From NCBI GenBank assembly GCA_905182335.1, contig CAJJBE010000007.1, positions 1-64,000 on the forward strand: a DNA stretch of 64,000 nucleotides. The letters run 5' to 3'. Below the pieces are notes generated by a model that searched no databases, was not told the DNA's origin, and was given only the letters and a program-made list of their open reading frames with translations. Positions 56,196 through 64,000 of the stretch are shown one piece after another. A program made the translations under genes and the position numbers. This stretch comes from Flavobacteriales bacterium UBA4466. Lineage in GTDB: Bacteria > Bacteroidota > Bacteroidia > Flavobacteriales_D > Crocinitomicaceae. How positions within the stretch are numbered: the stretch's first letter is position 1; each line of letters begins with the position of its first letter.

Positions 56196-57908
56196 ATGAG
56201 CACAATCGAACTTTCAGATCAAGAGAATCAACGAAGAGAAAAGTTGATAAAACTGCGTGACTTAGGTATAAACCCATACCCTGCAGCATTATACCCAGTA
56301 ACAGACTATTCGACTGCTATAAAACAGGATTTTCAAGAAGGGAAAGAAGTTTGTATTGCAGGAAGAATGATGTCTCAGCGCGATATGGGGAAAGCTTCAT
56401 TCGCTGAAATTCAGGATTCAAAAGGAAGAATTCAAGTTTACGTTAATCGCGATGAAATTTGTCCTGGAGAAGATAAAACACATTACAATACTGTTTTTAA
56501 AAAACTATTAGATTTAGGCGATTTCATAGGAATTAAAGGAACTGTTTTTAAAACAAAAGTAGGTGAGACGTCAATTAAAGTGAGTGACCTCATATTATTA
56601 AGTAAAGCACTTAAGCCATTACCACTTCCAAAAACAGATGCGGAAGGTAACGTGCATGATGCATTCACTGACCCTGAAATGCGCTATAGACAGCGTTATG
56701 CTGATTTGGTTGTAAACCCTCATGTAAAAGAGGTGTTTATTAAACGGTCAAAACTAATACACGCTATGCGTTCTTTCTTTGTAGAGAAAGGGTACTATGA
56801 AGTAGAAACACCAATATTACAGCCAATTCCTGGAGGAGCTGCTGCTCGTCCATTTATAACACATCATAATTCATTGGATGTACCAATGTATTTAAGGATT
56901 GCTTGTGAATTGTATTTAAAAAAGGCCTTAATTGGTGGTTTTGATGGAGTTTTTGAATTTGCAAAAACATTCAGGAATGAAGGAATGGACAGGACTCATA
57001 ATCCTGAATTTTCTATGATGGAAATTTATGTAGCTTATAAAGACTACAACTGGATGATGAATTTTACAGAGAGCCTTTTAGAATATTGTGCAATTGCTGT
57101 AAATGAAAATACAGAAGCAACTTTTGGTAATCATAAAATCAATTTTAAGGCCCCTTACAAAAGAGTAACAATGCGCCAAGCAATTCTTGAATTTACAGCT
57201 TTTGATATTAAGAATAAATCTGAAGACGAACTGCGTAGTTGGTGCCTTAATAATGGGATCTCGGCTGATGAAACAATGGGTAAAGGGAAGCTAATAGATG
57301 AAATATTTGGTGAGCATTGCGAAGGGAATTATATTCAACCAACATTTATTACTGATTATCCGAAAGAAATGTCTCCGCTTTGCAAGGAACATAGAGATGA
57401 TCCGAGTTTAACAGAACGTTTCGAGTTAATTATTTGTGGCAAAGAGCTAGCTAACGCATACTCAGAATTAAATGATCCTATTGATCAAAAAGAACGTTTT
57501 GAAGAGCAAATAAAATTAGCAGCTAAAGGAGATGACGAAGCTGGAGAATTTATTGATTACGACTTTTTAAGATCTTTAGAGTATGGAATGCCTCCTACAT
57601 CTGGATTAGGGATTGGTATTGATCGCTTAATTATGTTTTTGACCAATAACCAATCTATACAAGAGGTTGTTTTATTTCCTCAAATGAAACCCGAGATTTT
57701 TGGTAAACAAGGTCCTGATTTATCTAAAAATGAAACATTAATTTTTGATCTTCTTTCAAAAGAAAAATCCATGGAATTAAACCGTCTAAAAGAAGCGACA
57801 GGTCTATCTAACAAGCAATGGGATAAAGGAGTTAAGAGCCTTGGGAAGCATGGACTAACAAAAGTTACAAAAACAGATGATTTACTAATAATCAAAATTG
57901 TAGAATAA
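56196..57908 (+). CDS. lysS: Lysyl-tRNA synthetase, class II
   Basis: 570 residues. The N-terminal OB-fold anticodon-binding domain (about 55-160) precedes the class II core, with motif 2 FRNEGMDRTHNPEFSMMEIY and motif 3 GLGIGIDRLIMFLTN. It is ~65 residues longer than the E. coli enzyme through a C-terminal extension (LLSKEKSMELNRLKEATG, then GKHGLTKV) that looks like a winged-helix domain, as seen in other Bacteroidetes. Divergent from hemJ. Confidence 0.97.
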   Translation: MSTIELSDQENQRREKLIKLRDLGINPYPAALYPVTDYSTAIKQDFQEGKEVCIAGRMMSQRDMGKASFAEIQDSKGRIQVYVNRDEICPGEDKTHYNTVFKKLLDLGDFIGIKGTVFKTKVGETSIKVSDLILLSKALKPLPLPKTDAEGNVHDAFTDPEMRYRQRYADLVVNPHVKEVFIKRSKLIHAMRSFFVEKGYYEVETPILQPIPGGAAARPFITHHNSLDVPMYLRIACELYLKKALIGGFDGVFEFAKTFRNEGMDRTHNPEFSMMEIYVAYKDYNWMMNFTESLLEYCAIAVNENTEATFGNHKINFKAPYKRVTMRQAILEFTAFDIKNKSEDELRSWCLNNGISADETMGKGKLIDEIFGEHCEGNYIQPTFITDYPKEMSPLCKEHRDDPSLTERFELIICGKELANAYSELNDPIDQKERFEEQIKLAAKGDDEAGEFIDYDFLRSLEYGMPPTSGLGIGIDRLIMFLTNNQSIQEVVLFPQMKPEIFGKQGPDLSKNETLIFDLLSKEKSMELNRLKEATGLSNKQWDKGVKSLGKHGLTKVTKTDDLLIIKIVE

Positions 57909-57934
57909 CTAATTCAGAAAAAGCACCTGAATTC

Positions 57935-58333
57935 TTATTCAATAAAATCTTCATTCGTAATAGTGAAAGTGCATAAATGCACTGTATTTCTTTTACCACT
58001 AATTGATTCATCCCATCTATATTCGTCTCTAAAATCTCCGATAAAAGAATATGAGGGAGCTGAGTTTACTGAAATAAAAACCGTATCAAAACTTGAAATA
58101 GAACAAGGAATATTTGGAAGTTCAGAGGGATGATTGCCAAGCTTTTCAAACAACACAATATAAAAAGATTCATTAGGAGCCAAGTAAAATAATGAATCTG
58201 GTGGACAACAATAATTATTATAATTTATAACTAGGCTAAAGTCTGAATTATTTATGATTAGTTTTCTCGATGAGTGAGTTGTTTCACAAGAAATAAAAAA
58301 CAGCCCAATTATAATAGTAAATACGTTTTTCAT
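57935..58333 (-). CDS. Small putative lipoprotein of unknown function
   Basis: 132 residues with lipobox FFISC (Cys16). The mature part is beta-rich with a CCPP motif (NYNNYCCPPDSLFYLAPNES) and two further Cys (IPCSISS, HLCTFTI). A disulfide-stabilised small beta-sandwich is plausible. No family recognised. It converges on lysS, with an AATTCAG/CTGAATT hairpin (57911-57933) between. Confidence 0.6.
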   Translation of the reverse strand: MKNVFTIIIGLFFISCETTHSSRKLIINNSDFSLVINYNNYCCPPDSLFYLAPNESFYIVLFEKLGNHPSELPNIPCSISSFDTVFISVNSAPSYSFIGDFRDEYRWDESISGKRNTVHLCTFTITNEDFIE

Positions 58334-58458
58334 AATTATGCCTTAAGTTATTACACTAGATACTAGCGAAATTAATCTGATTATATTATAAAGCAAAGAT
58401 CAAGATAATTTGATTTTCATCTAAATTGAGCCATATGTCTACATGCCTTAATATTAAG

Positions 58459-58545
58459 TAGGGAATAAGCGCGTTACGTTTATTCCCTATTAATTAATTC
58501 TATCTCGAGATAGTACAAAACATGCTTTTAAAAAAGCATCACTAG
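58459..58545. repeat. Cluster of three inverted repeats downstream of the dikinase-like gene
   Basis: First is TAGGGAATAA (58459-58468) pairing with TTATTCCCTA (58480-58489). Second is the perfect 14-base palindrome CTATCTCGAGATAG (58500-58513). Third, near 58522-58545, is a hairpin that on the minus strand reads ATGCTTT-TTTA-AAAGCAT followed by GTTTTG and may be the terminator of the gene at 58554. The other two have no T-run and are unexplained. Confidence 0.5.
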
Positions 58546-58553
58546 TTAAAGGC

Positions 58554-61500
58554 TTAAATCTTTACCACTTTAAAATGTTTTTCAAAGGAATTGTTAGAGC
58601 ACTTTATAAAATAAGTTCCAGGAACAGAGCCCTTTAAAGACACTTTAGTTTTACCGCTTCCATCCTTTGAAATTGATCCCATTTGAATCGTTCTGCCCAA
58701 ATTATCATAAATCTCGATATTTATGGATTCCGATAAAGTAGAAATCGATTTGATTTCTATGATAAAGTCGTTCTTAGTTGGATTTGGATAAACAAGAATT
58801 TCTGCTAACATTAATTCATTAATCCCTAATGATGGTGTAACTTCAATAGGAACTCCTTCTTCATAGGAACAAATGTTTGATTCATCTTGGACAACGATGT
58901 TATAAGGACCAACAGGTAGACCAGTGAAAGTGTTTGTTGAAAAATAGCTTTGCCCTCCATCAATACTATACATATATGGCCCCTGTCCCGAACTTGGAGT
59001 GATTTCAATAGAACCATTTGTTTGAACAACAGAAGAAGCGTTAATCGCAATTATATCCGCAGAAGTAAATTCACAAGCTTCAATAGTAATAATTTCTTCA
59101 TATGAGCAATCTCCAGTAGCTCCTAAAACAATTACAAAGTAGTCCCCTGGAGCTAAGTTGTCAAAATTATTGGTGTCTACATATGTTTGTCCCCCATCAA
59201 TACTATATTGAAATGGATTCAATCCAGCACTCGTATATATGCTAAGAGCTCCATCATTGGTAGAAGTTGATGTCGCATGCGTTACGTTTACAGAAGCCGC
59301 AATATCACAGCCTGTCCCATCAGGACAAAAGACCTCCAATGCTTTATCGCCAAAATCACCATCATTTGTAACAATAGTCTGACCTGATGAATTATCAACT
59401 AGAAAAGCATATTGATTTCCAGGGCTGTCAAAAATTCCATCTCCGTATGTATCATAAACTATAAGTGAATAGCAGGATGAATAATCTAAGCAAATTTCTT
59501 CAGAAATAATATCATAATCATTATTATCAGATAAATCACCACTTGCAATAACTTCATTTCCATCATATACTTCCCAAGAAGTTTCTTCAGGCCAATTATC
59601 TGCGTTAATAGTAAGAGTTACAATATCGTATTCTGAATTTAAATTTGTAATTGTAGATGCCGAATTATTAGTTAAATCTTCATCTAATTGATTATTTACA
59701 GTTAATAGATTCAGTGTAATGTTATTATTGGACGGTTGTAGGGTGGGGTTAATATTTATTGCTAACGTACTTTGATCTAGGTAAGGTATGTCAACCGAGG
59801 CATTAATAACATCTACTGCTGTGCCATTAACAAATACTTGAATAGATACATCAGTGATCGTAGCTTCTCCTTGGTTAGTTATAATCACGTTACCTTGAAC
59901 TAGATCATCACAAACCACATTTAGTTCCTCAATTGAAATCGCTCCATCAAATTCATGAACCTTACTTATTACAACGTTTAATGTATCGTTATTTCCGTAT
60001 TCATCACCTATATGGTTTACAATAACCGTGATTTCATAGTCGCCGATATTAGAAAAGTCTTGTGGTGTAGAGAATTGAAAGTCAGCTTCTTGAAAAGGCT
60101 CAATCGCTTGAGGGACCGAAATTGTTTCTACGGATTGTCCATCTAAGAGAAGTTCGATACTAAAGTTACTCATCTCGTTTAATCCCTGATTTGCAATTGT
60201 TGCGGTTACAAATTCGTTACTCCCTAAGCTTGAAGATGATTGAGGCTCAATGGCTGTAACCCCTAAGTCGTAATCACCGTTAATATCTGACCAAAAGGAC
60301 ACCCATGGTCTCGCTTGTTTAATCACTAATTGATCTTGGGCGGTTACTTTATACTCGATATCCATCCCAAAACCTTCTGCCCCAACAACATCATAAAGAA
60401 TTTCAAATTCATCATGGATAACAGAAAGATACTCTCTCATCTGGTCGAGATATTGCACATCCATTACAAGCTCTCCTGCATTGACTAAATTTGAGAGATT
60501 CAATACAAGATATCCTCCTGCCTGTGTAGGATCTTCATACAACAGGATTTCTTCTGGAACTGAGTTTGGGTCAGGGTTTGTAATCAAAGATTCTCCTACT
60601 TGAGTGTTTAAATAAAATGTGCCTTCCGTATCGTAAATAGGGTCAATACTGATACCTACACCATTTGATTGTTCCTCTTCGAAATTCGGGTGGCAAAGTA
60701 GCCCCATAGCAGCCATAAAGTGATCGACACGATAAAAATCTCTTTCTTCATAGGCCCTAAAGTTCCACATACTGGCATACACCTGTTTGATTGATTTAGA
60801 GATATGTCCTTCATCTAAGTGTTGCGTTTTCGATGTATACAAACCAGCACCACTAAATCCAGGTAAATCTTCATTATTCGTGCTTGATCGGCACCTAACT
60901 GCTGTTCCCGGAGGAAAATCATCATGCATCGTTTGTAAATCATCCATGATCCATTGCGGCATTGGTGCATCCTTAATATCTCTTCTAAAATCTTTCAGCC
61001 GCTCAGTTCGAAAGTTTATATCATTCTGAAAAGAAGGATTATCGATCATGACCTGCGCCTCCTCATAAAAATTATTAAAAAGCATAAACTCATGGTAGTA
61101 GTAAAATGGAATACCAAATCCATCTGGGATCGTTCCCTCTGGAAAACCAAATGTTCTCATTGTTGAAACATTGGAACACTTTGCTCCAAAGGCAGTAGAC
61201 ATTGAAAATTGAATTGAATCTAATGGTTTGATTTCGGTAATACTCAAATCTCGAATAGGGATTTGAGGTTCTGTTGGCCTAAGATCTTCATACCAATCAT
61301 TAACTTCAGTTAAAGTGGCTTCTCGTATTTGAAATGTCTCATTTTCAACTTTAAAATAAATATAGCCATTTAATAGGCTTGAAATTGAATCAATAGACAA
61401 AGGATCAGCAATATATGCATTTGGAACATTATCCTGAATGGCCCTTAAATTCACGTGTGACAATGGTGTTTGTACTACAGAGGTCATAATTCCCCCTACT

Positions 61501-62492
61501 CTAGGTAACGAATTTGGCAATGCGTCATAAAGAACAATATCTCTACTGCCAGGAGTTTCATTAAGATCTGTCATGTGCTTAAAATAGCCATAACCTTCTG
61601 CTTCATGAAAAGGGATATAGTTTACTTCGGCAAAAACATCCGATTCTAAAACAACATCAAATCTAGCTCCAACAAAGTCTGAAGCGTAATTATTAAGGTA
61701 ATCATTTTCATCACTAGCACCTATAAAGTGATTCATGTTATTTTGAAGAAATGGCATATTAGCTATTAATAACTCATATGTTCTTTGAGAAGCTTCAAAA
61801 TCATAAGCATTTCCAAAAGAGTAATTGAATGAATAAGTGCCAATAACGCCATCTGGAGTAATGGTATTAGGATTAAACACAATTTCTCCTGATCCATCAT
61901 CTCCTGTTACGCTTGCGTTAATTGCATTCCAAAAGTTTCCATGAATGATATGTGTATTACTATTAATAAAATAAATTTTTGGTTCAGGAGTATCTCTATC
62001 TAATATTCCAAACTTAACATATAGCTGATCATCAAGGAATGGAGCCCAACCAACATTCTGTACGGTTGCCAAATCCTGAAAGGTTTGAGCATCTGGTATT
62101 GAGGTTGAACCATCGATAAAATCAATAGGGTCGGCATTGTTTATAGGGGCGTCAGTGGGCATGTTGTTAAACTCTGTAATATCGTCGATCCCATCACCGT
62201 CGTAATCATCAGGATTTGAAACATCATGTTCCGTGATAGTATAATTCCCTAAGGGATATGCTGCTGAAGGCTCAGAAATGACCATAGTTCCATTGACTCC
62301 CATAGTCATAGAAACTGCCCAATTGTAAGTTGGACTATGATCCGCATGAAGAATATAATATTTCCCTAATTGCGCTTGAATAGACAATTGTACTTGCCCA
62401 GAATTATTTACTGAGTAATTATCTATAGTTACTTGAGCGTAAGAAAAAATGTGTATAGAAACAGCACAAAGGAGTACTAAAAAATATTTCAT
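58554..62492 (-). CDS. Exported PEP-synthase/glucan-water-dikinase-like protein with SprB-type repeats and T9SS type A tail
   Basis: 1312 residues. Signal peptide (1-19), a calcium-loop segment DYDGDGIDDITEF (97-108), and a phosphohistidine swivel-like domain with H346 in TPLSHVNLR. An ATP/pyruvate-binding domain follows (about 435-732): RCRSSTNNEDLPGFSGAG (533-550), VGISIDPIYD and the closing QARPW (726-730). Swivel before ATP domain is the order of glucan water dikinases. Then CARDB-like adhesion domains (about 745-960), a YDTYGDGIFDSPG domain, two SprB-like repeats (NPFQYSIDGGQTY and GPYMYSIDGGQSY) and a T9SS type A tail (YPNPTKNDFIIEI, then GTYFIKC). Key residues look intact although the protein should be outside the cell. 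Confidence 0.82.
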   Translation of the reverse strand: MKYFLVLLCAVSIHIFSYAQVTIDNYSVNNSGQVQLSIQAQLGKYYILHADHSPTYNWAVSMTMGVNGTMVISEPSAAYPLGNYTITEHDVSNPDDYDGDGIDDITEFNNMPTDAPINNADPIDFIDGSTSIPDAQTFQDLATVQNVGWAPFLDDQLYVKFGILDRDTPEPKIYFINSNTHIIHGNFWNAINASVTGDDGSGEIVFNPNTITPDGVIGTYSFNYSFGNAYDFEASQRTYELLIANMPFLQNNMNHFIGASDENDYLNNYASDFVGARFDVVLESDVFAEVNYIPFHEAEGYGYFKHMTDLNETPGSRDIVLYDALPNSLPRVGGIMTSVVQTPLSHVNLRAIQDNVPNAYIADPLSIDSISSLLNGYIYFKVENETFQIREATLTEVNDWYEDLRPTEPQIPIRDLSITEIKPLDSIQFSMSTAFGAKCSNVSTMRTFGFPEGTIPDGFGIPFYYYHEFMLFNNFYEEAQVMIDNPSFQNDINFRTERLKDFRRDIKDAPMPQWIMDDLQTMHDDFPPGTAVRCRSSTNNEDLPGFSGAGLYTSKTQHLDEGHISKSIKQVYASMWNFRAYEERDFYRVDHFMAAMGLLCHPNFEEEQSNGVGISIDPIYDTEGTFYLNTQVGESLITNPDPNSVPEEILLYEDPTQAGGYLVLNLSNLVNAGELVMDVQYLDQMREYLSVIHDEFEILYDVVGAEGFGMDIEYKVTAQDQLVIKQARPWVSFWSDINGDYDLGVTAIEPQSSSSLGSNEFVTATIANQGLNEMSNFSIELLLDGQSVETISVPQAIEPFQEADFQFSTPQDFSNIGDYEITVIVNHIGDEYGNNDTLNVVISKVHEFDGAISIEELNVVCDDLVQGNVIITNQGEATITDVSIQVFVNGTAVDVINASVDIPYLDQSTLAININPTLQPSNNNITLNLLTVNNQLDEDLTNNSASTITNLNSEYDIVTLTINADNWPEETSWEVYDGNEVIASGDLSDNNDYDIISEEICLDYSSCYSLIVYDTYGDGIFDSPGNQYAFLVDNSSGQTIVTNDGDFGDKALEVFCPDGTGCDIAASVNVTHATSTSTNDGALSIYTSAGLNPFQYSIDGGQTYVDTNNFDNLAPGDYFVIVLGATGDCSYEEIITIEACEFTSADIIAINASSVVQTNGSIEITPSSGQGPYMYSIDGGQSYFSTNTFTGLPVGPYNIVVQDESNICSYEEGVPIEVTPSLGINELMLAEILVYPNPTKNDFIIEIKSISTLSESINIEIYDNLGRTIQMGSISKDGSGKTKVSLKGSVPGTYFIKCSNNSFEKHFKVVKI

Positions 62493-62721
62493 ATTCGTTA
62501 TAATTGTTTAATTGTGTACGACAAGATACAAATGTTTATCTTAAGTTTTTAGTTATCTTGATTAAGCATCTTGACTTTTGCCGTACAAGCAATGTCGATT
62601 AGTAAATTATGTTCTAACAGCTTAACGGAGAGCATCTAAATTGGTTGCCTAAGTTTGTATTAATTTACTGCTCTCAAAGTAATAAGCCGTTATTCGGTAT
62701 AACTTATCTTATGAGGCTATA

Positions 62722-63258
62722 CTATTCATATGATTTAGAGTAAGTGATGCAATTAAAATCCATGTGATGTAAATGAAGCCGCTTTTTATTTTTATAAATG
62801 GATATCTGATACACTCGGTCATAAATATCTAGACCAAACTCGCCAATTTCTTCACCAACTAAAAGACCTGCTAAAACCCCTGTTGTATTACTATGACCAA
62901 CAACAAGTGCGTTTTGTTTAGAATCGATTAATAATTTTGAAAAGTCTGAAAGTTCGTCAGGGTTATACTCCGTTATTCGCATGTCTTTGGAAGTAGCTGT
63001 AGGTAAAGCTGTCTTTTTGGTTCGTTTATAATTCGTACTGTATATAACCTCAAGTGGTACATCGCTCAGGAAATGACTTAGACTCTCTGATCTTTGCTTT
63101 CCACATTGCGTAAGTACAGGGTCTAAGTAATTATCAGACCCTACTTCTTTTTCTGAGTGCCTGACCAAATATACGGTAAAGAATTCGCTACTTTTTGCTA
63201 TCCGGCAAGACTGAAGCCCTAATATTATTAAAAGTATTGTAAGATATTTTTTCGTCAT
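62722..63258 (-). CDS. Histidine phosphatase superfamily lipoprotein
   Basis: 178 residues with lipobox GLQSC (Cys18). The catalytic signature is LVRHSEKE (R33, H34) and the second active-site His is in VVGHSNTTG, with an Arg in STNYKRTKKTA. This is the SixA/phosphoglycerate-mutase-like fold acting through a phosphohistidine. It should be anchored in the periplasm or outer membrane. The substrate is unknown. It stands 106 bp upstream of the PAP2-like gene (in gene direction it is downstream of it). Confidence 0.85.
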   Translation of the reverse strand: MTKKYLTILLIILGLQSCRIAKSSEFFTVYLVRHSEKEVGSDNYLDPVLTQCGKQRSESLSHFLSDVPLEVIYSTNYKRTKKTALPTATSKDMRITEYNPDELSDFSKLLIDSKQNALVVGHSNTTGVLAGLLVGEEIGEFGLDIYDRVYQISIYKNKKRLHLHHMDFNCITYSKSYE

Positions 63259-63364
63259 TCTATAGTATTTTTATGTTATTCTATTATTGCTAACGCAGTT
63301 ATTGTTTCTTTTTAAGTGTGAGCATGTTCTATGTTTAGATAAACCACTCCTTTTAAAGATTAAA

Positions 63365-64000
63365 TTAATAAAAATAATTAACGCTAAAAGTAATTATAAA
63401 CCCTGTCAACCATCCAACTAAAAGCTCTTGCATGGTATGCTTTTGAAGGTAGCTTCGAGCAGCCATCACAACTCCTGATAATAATATTGCTGCGATTAAC
63501 ATCCCGACTCCAAATTTCATGTTAACACTTGTGTACGCTAGAATAAACCCTGCCAATATACCAACTCCTGCAGCGTGGATACTTACCTTTTTCCACTGAT
63601 TTAGTAGAACAAAAAATCCAGTAACAGCTGCTCCTGATAAAGGCAAAGCATAAATAAACTTAGGAAGGCTTGCTGCACTTGCAGTATAAATGAGCATGAA
63701 ATAAAGACCTATGCAGTAAATGAACATAATAATAATAGGCACATTTCGCTCCTGCCTTGTTTCCATTTCTAAGGAAATAATGACTCCGTTTCGCTTTAAT
63801 AAAACGAATGAAAATCCTGGAGCAACTACACAAAAAATGACAAACATATAAAGCAGCGCCTTCTTAACTTCAACCTGCAATAGGTAAATACAATCTTGGC
63901 ACTCTAGTCCATAAAATTGTTGTTCCACAGCCGGAACATACATAACTATCAACAATGCATAAACAGGTGTTAATAGGGGCATGAAAACCCATGATATGAT
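63365..64000 (-). CDS. PAP2-like membrane phosphatase (5' end beyond the window)
   Basis: At least 211 codons visible. The frame is open to the window edge (IISWVF before the first Met at 63982), so the true start lies outside. Five to six transmembrane helices. The PAP2 motifs are divergent: SIHAAG for PSGH, and ARSYLQKHTMQE for the SRx5Hx3D motif (Arg and His correctly spaced, Glu for Asp). The family dephosphorylates lipid phosphates such as undecaprenyl pyrophosphate, but with these changes activity is uncertain. Confidence 0.65.
   Translation of the reverse strand: MISWVFMPLLTPVYALLIVMYVPAVEQQFYGLECQDCIYLLQVEVKKALLYMFVIFCVVAPGFSFVLLKRNGVIISLEMETRQERNVPIIIMFIYCIGLYFMLIYTASAASLPKFIYALPLSGAAVTGFFVLLNQWKKVSIHAAGVGILAGFILAYTSVNMKFGVGMLIAAILLSGVVMAARSYLQKHTMQELLVGWLTGFIITFSVNYFY

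Noticed and set aside
62493-62721. Gap between the dikinase-like gene and the histidine phosphatase gene searched for small RNAs or genes.
   Set aside because: No reading frame with coding character and no convincing hairpin with a T-run.

Overview
The window is a chromosomal segment of an AT-rich member of the Bacteroidetes, most likely order Flavobacteriales (a Crocinitomicaceae/Fluviicola-like lineage is a guess). The evidence is type IX secretion (T9SS) type A and type B C-terminal sorting domains, GLPGLI, HYC_CC_PP and IPExxxVDY family proteins, TonB receptors with carboxypeptidase-like N-terminal domains, a lysyl-tRNA synthetase with the long C-terminal extension, -33/-7 promoters of the TTG...TAnnTTTG type, and almost no Shine-Dalgarno sequences. 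I see no insertion sequence, prophage, CRISPR array or rRNA operon.

Left part (1-22 kb): a CAU tRNA at the edge, heme A synthase diverging from a small epimerase-like gene, a PKD-rich T9SS type B surface protein, a decayed T9SS type A gene, and a 50-residue membrane protein. Then come metabolic genes: fumC, an IPExxxVDY gene coupled to pyk, gcvP, and metK converging on it over a shared terminator. After these lie a probable metal (copper) uptake unit (HYC_CC_PP protein, TonB receptor, HMA-domain protein), an Nfu-type Fe-S protein, and an overlapping TonB receptor/GLPGLI pair.

Middle part (22-35 kb): initiator tRNA-Met with a clear promoter and terminator, followed by the most unusual content. 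Two paralogous copies of a two-gene secreted module are present. The compact copy (22355-23951, plus strand) has a 154-residue T9SS protein and a 373-residue fibre-like protein. The expanded copy (35365-27995, minus strand) has a 1109-residue T9SS protein with six ~89-residue repeats and a cupredoxin domain set inside a fibronectin-type domain. Its partner is a 1331-residue protein made of eight near-identical 402-bp repeats and a C-terminal S74 intramolecular chaperone like that of phage tail fibres. Two small genes follow in the same run: a thioredoxin-like protein without CxxC and a lipoprotein. AlkB-like, DUF2306-like and fatty acid desaturase genes lie between the two copies.

Right part (35-64 kb): the GTPases era and der, a very large outer-membrane protein with a frameshifted small gene behind it, an NlpC/P60 peptidase, and a histidine kinase/response regulator pair followed by a Wzz-like and an O-antigen-ligase-like gene. 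A tight minus-strand cluster then runs enoyl-CoA hydratase, flippase, dut, nucleotidyltransferase, TPR lipoprotein, DUF4292 lipoprotein, EnvC-like protein. hemJ diverges from lysS. The window ends with an exported dikinase-like protein (PEP-synthase/glucan-water-dikinase type domains plus a T9SS tail), a histidine phosphatase and a PAP2-like membrane protein cut by the window edge.

Taken together this is core housekeeping interspersed with a large cell-surface and secretion gene set. The best candidates for undescribed biology are the duplicated fibre module with its recent repeat expansion and the exported dikinase.
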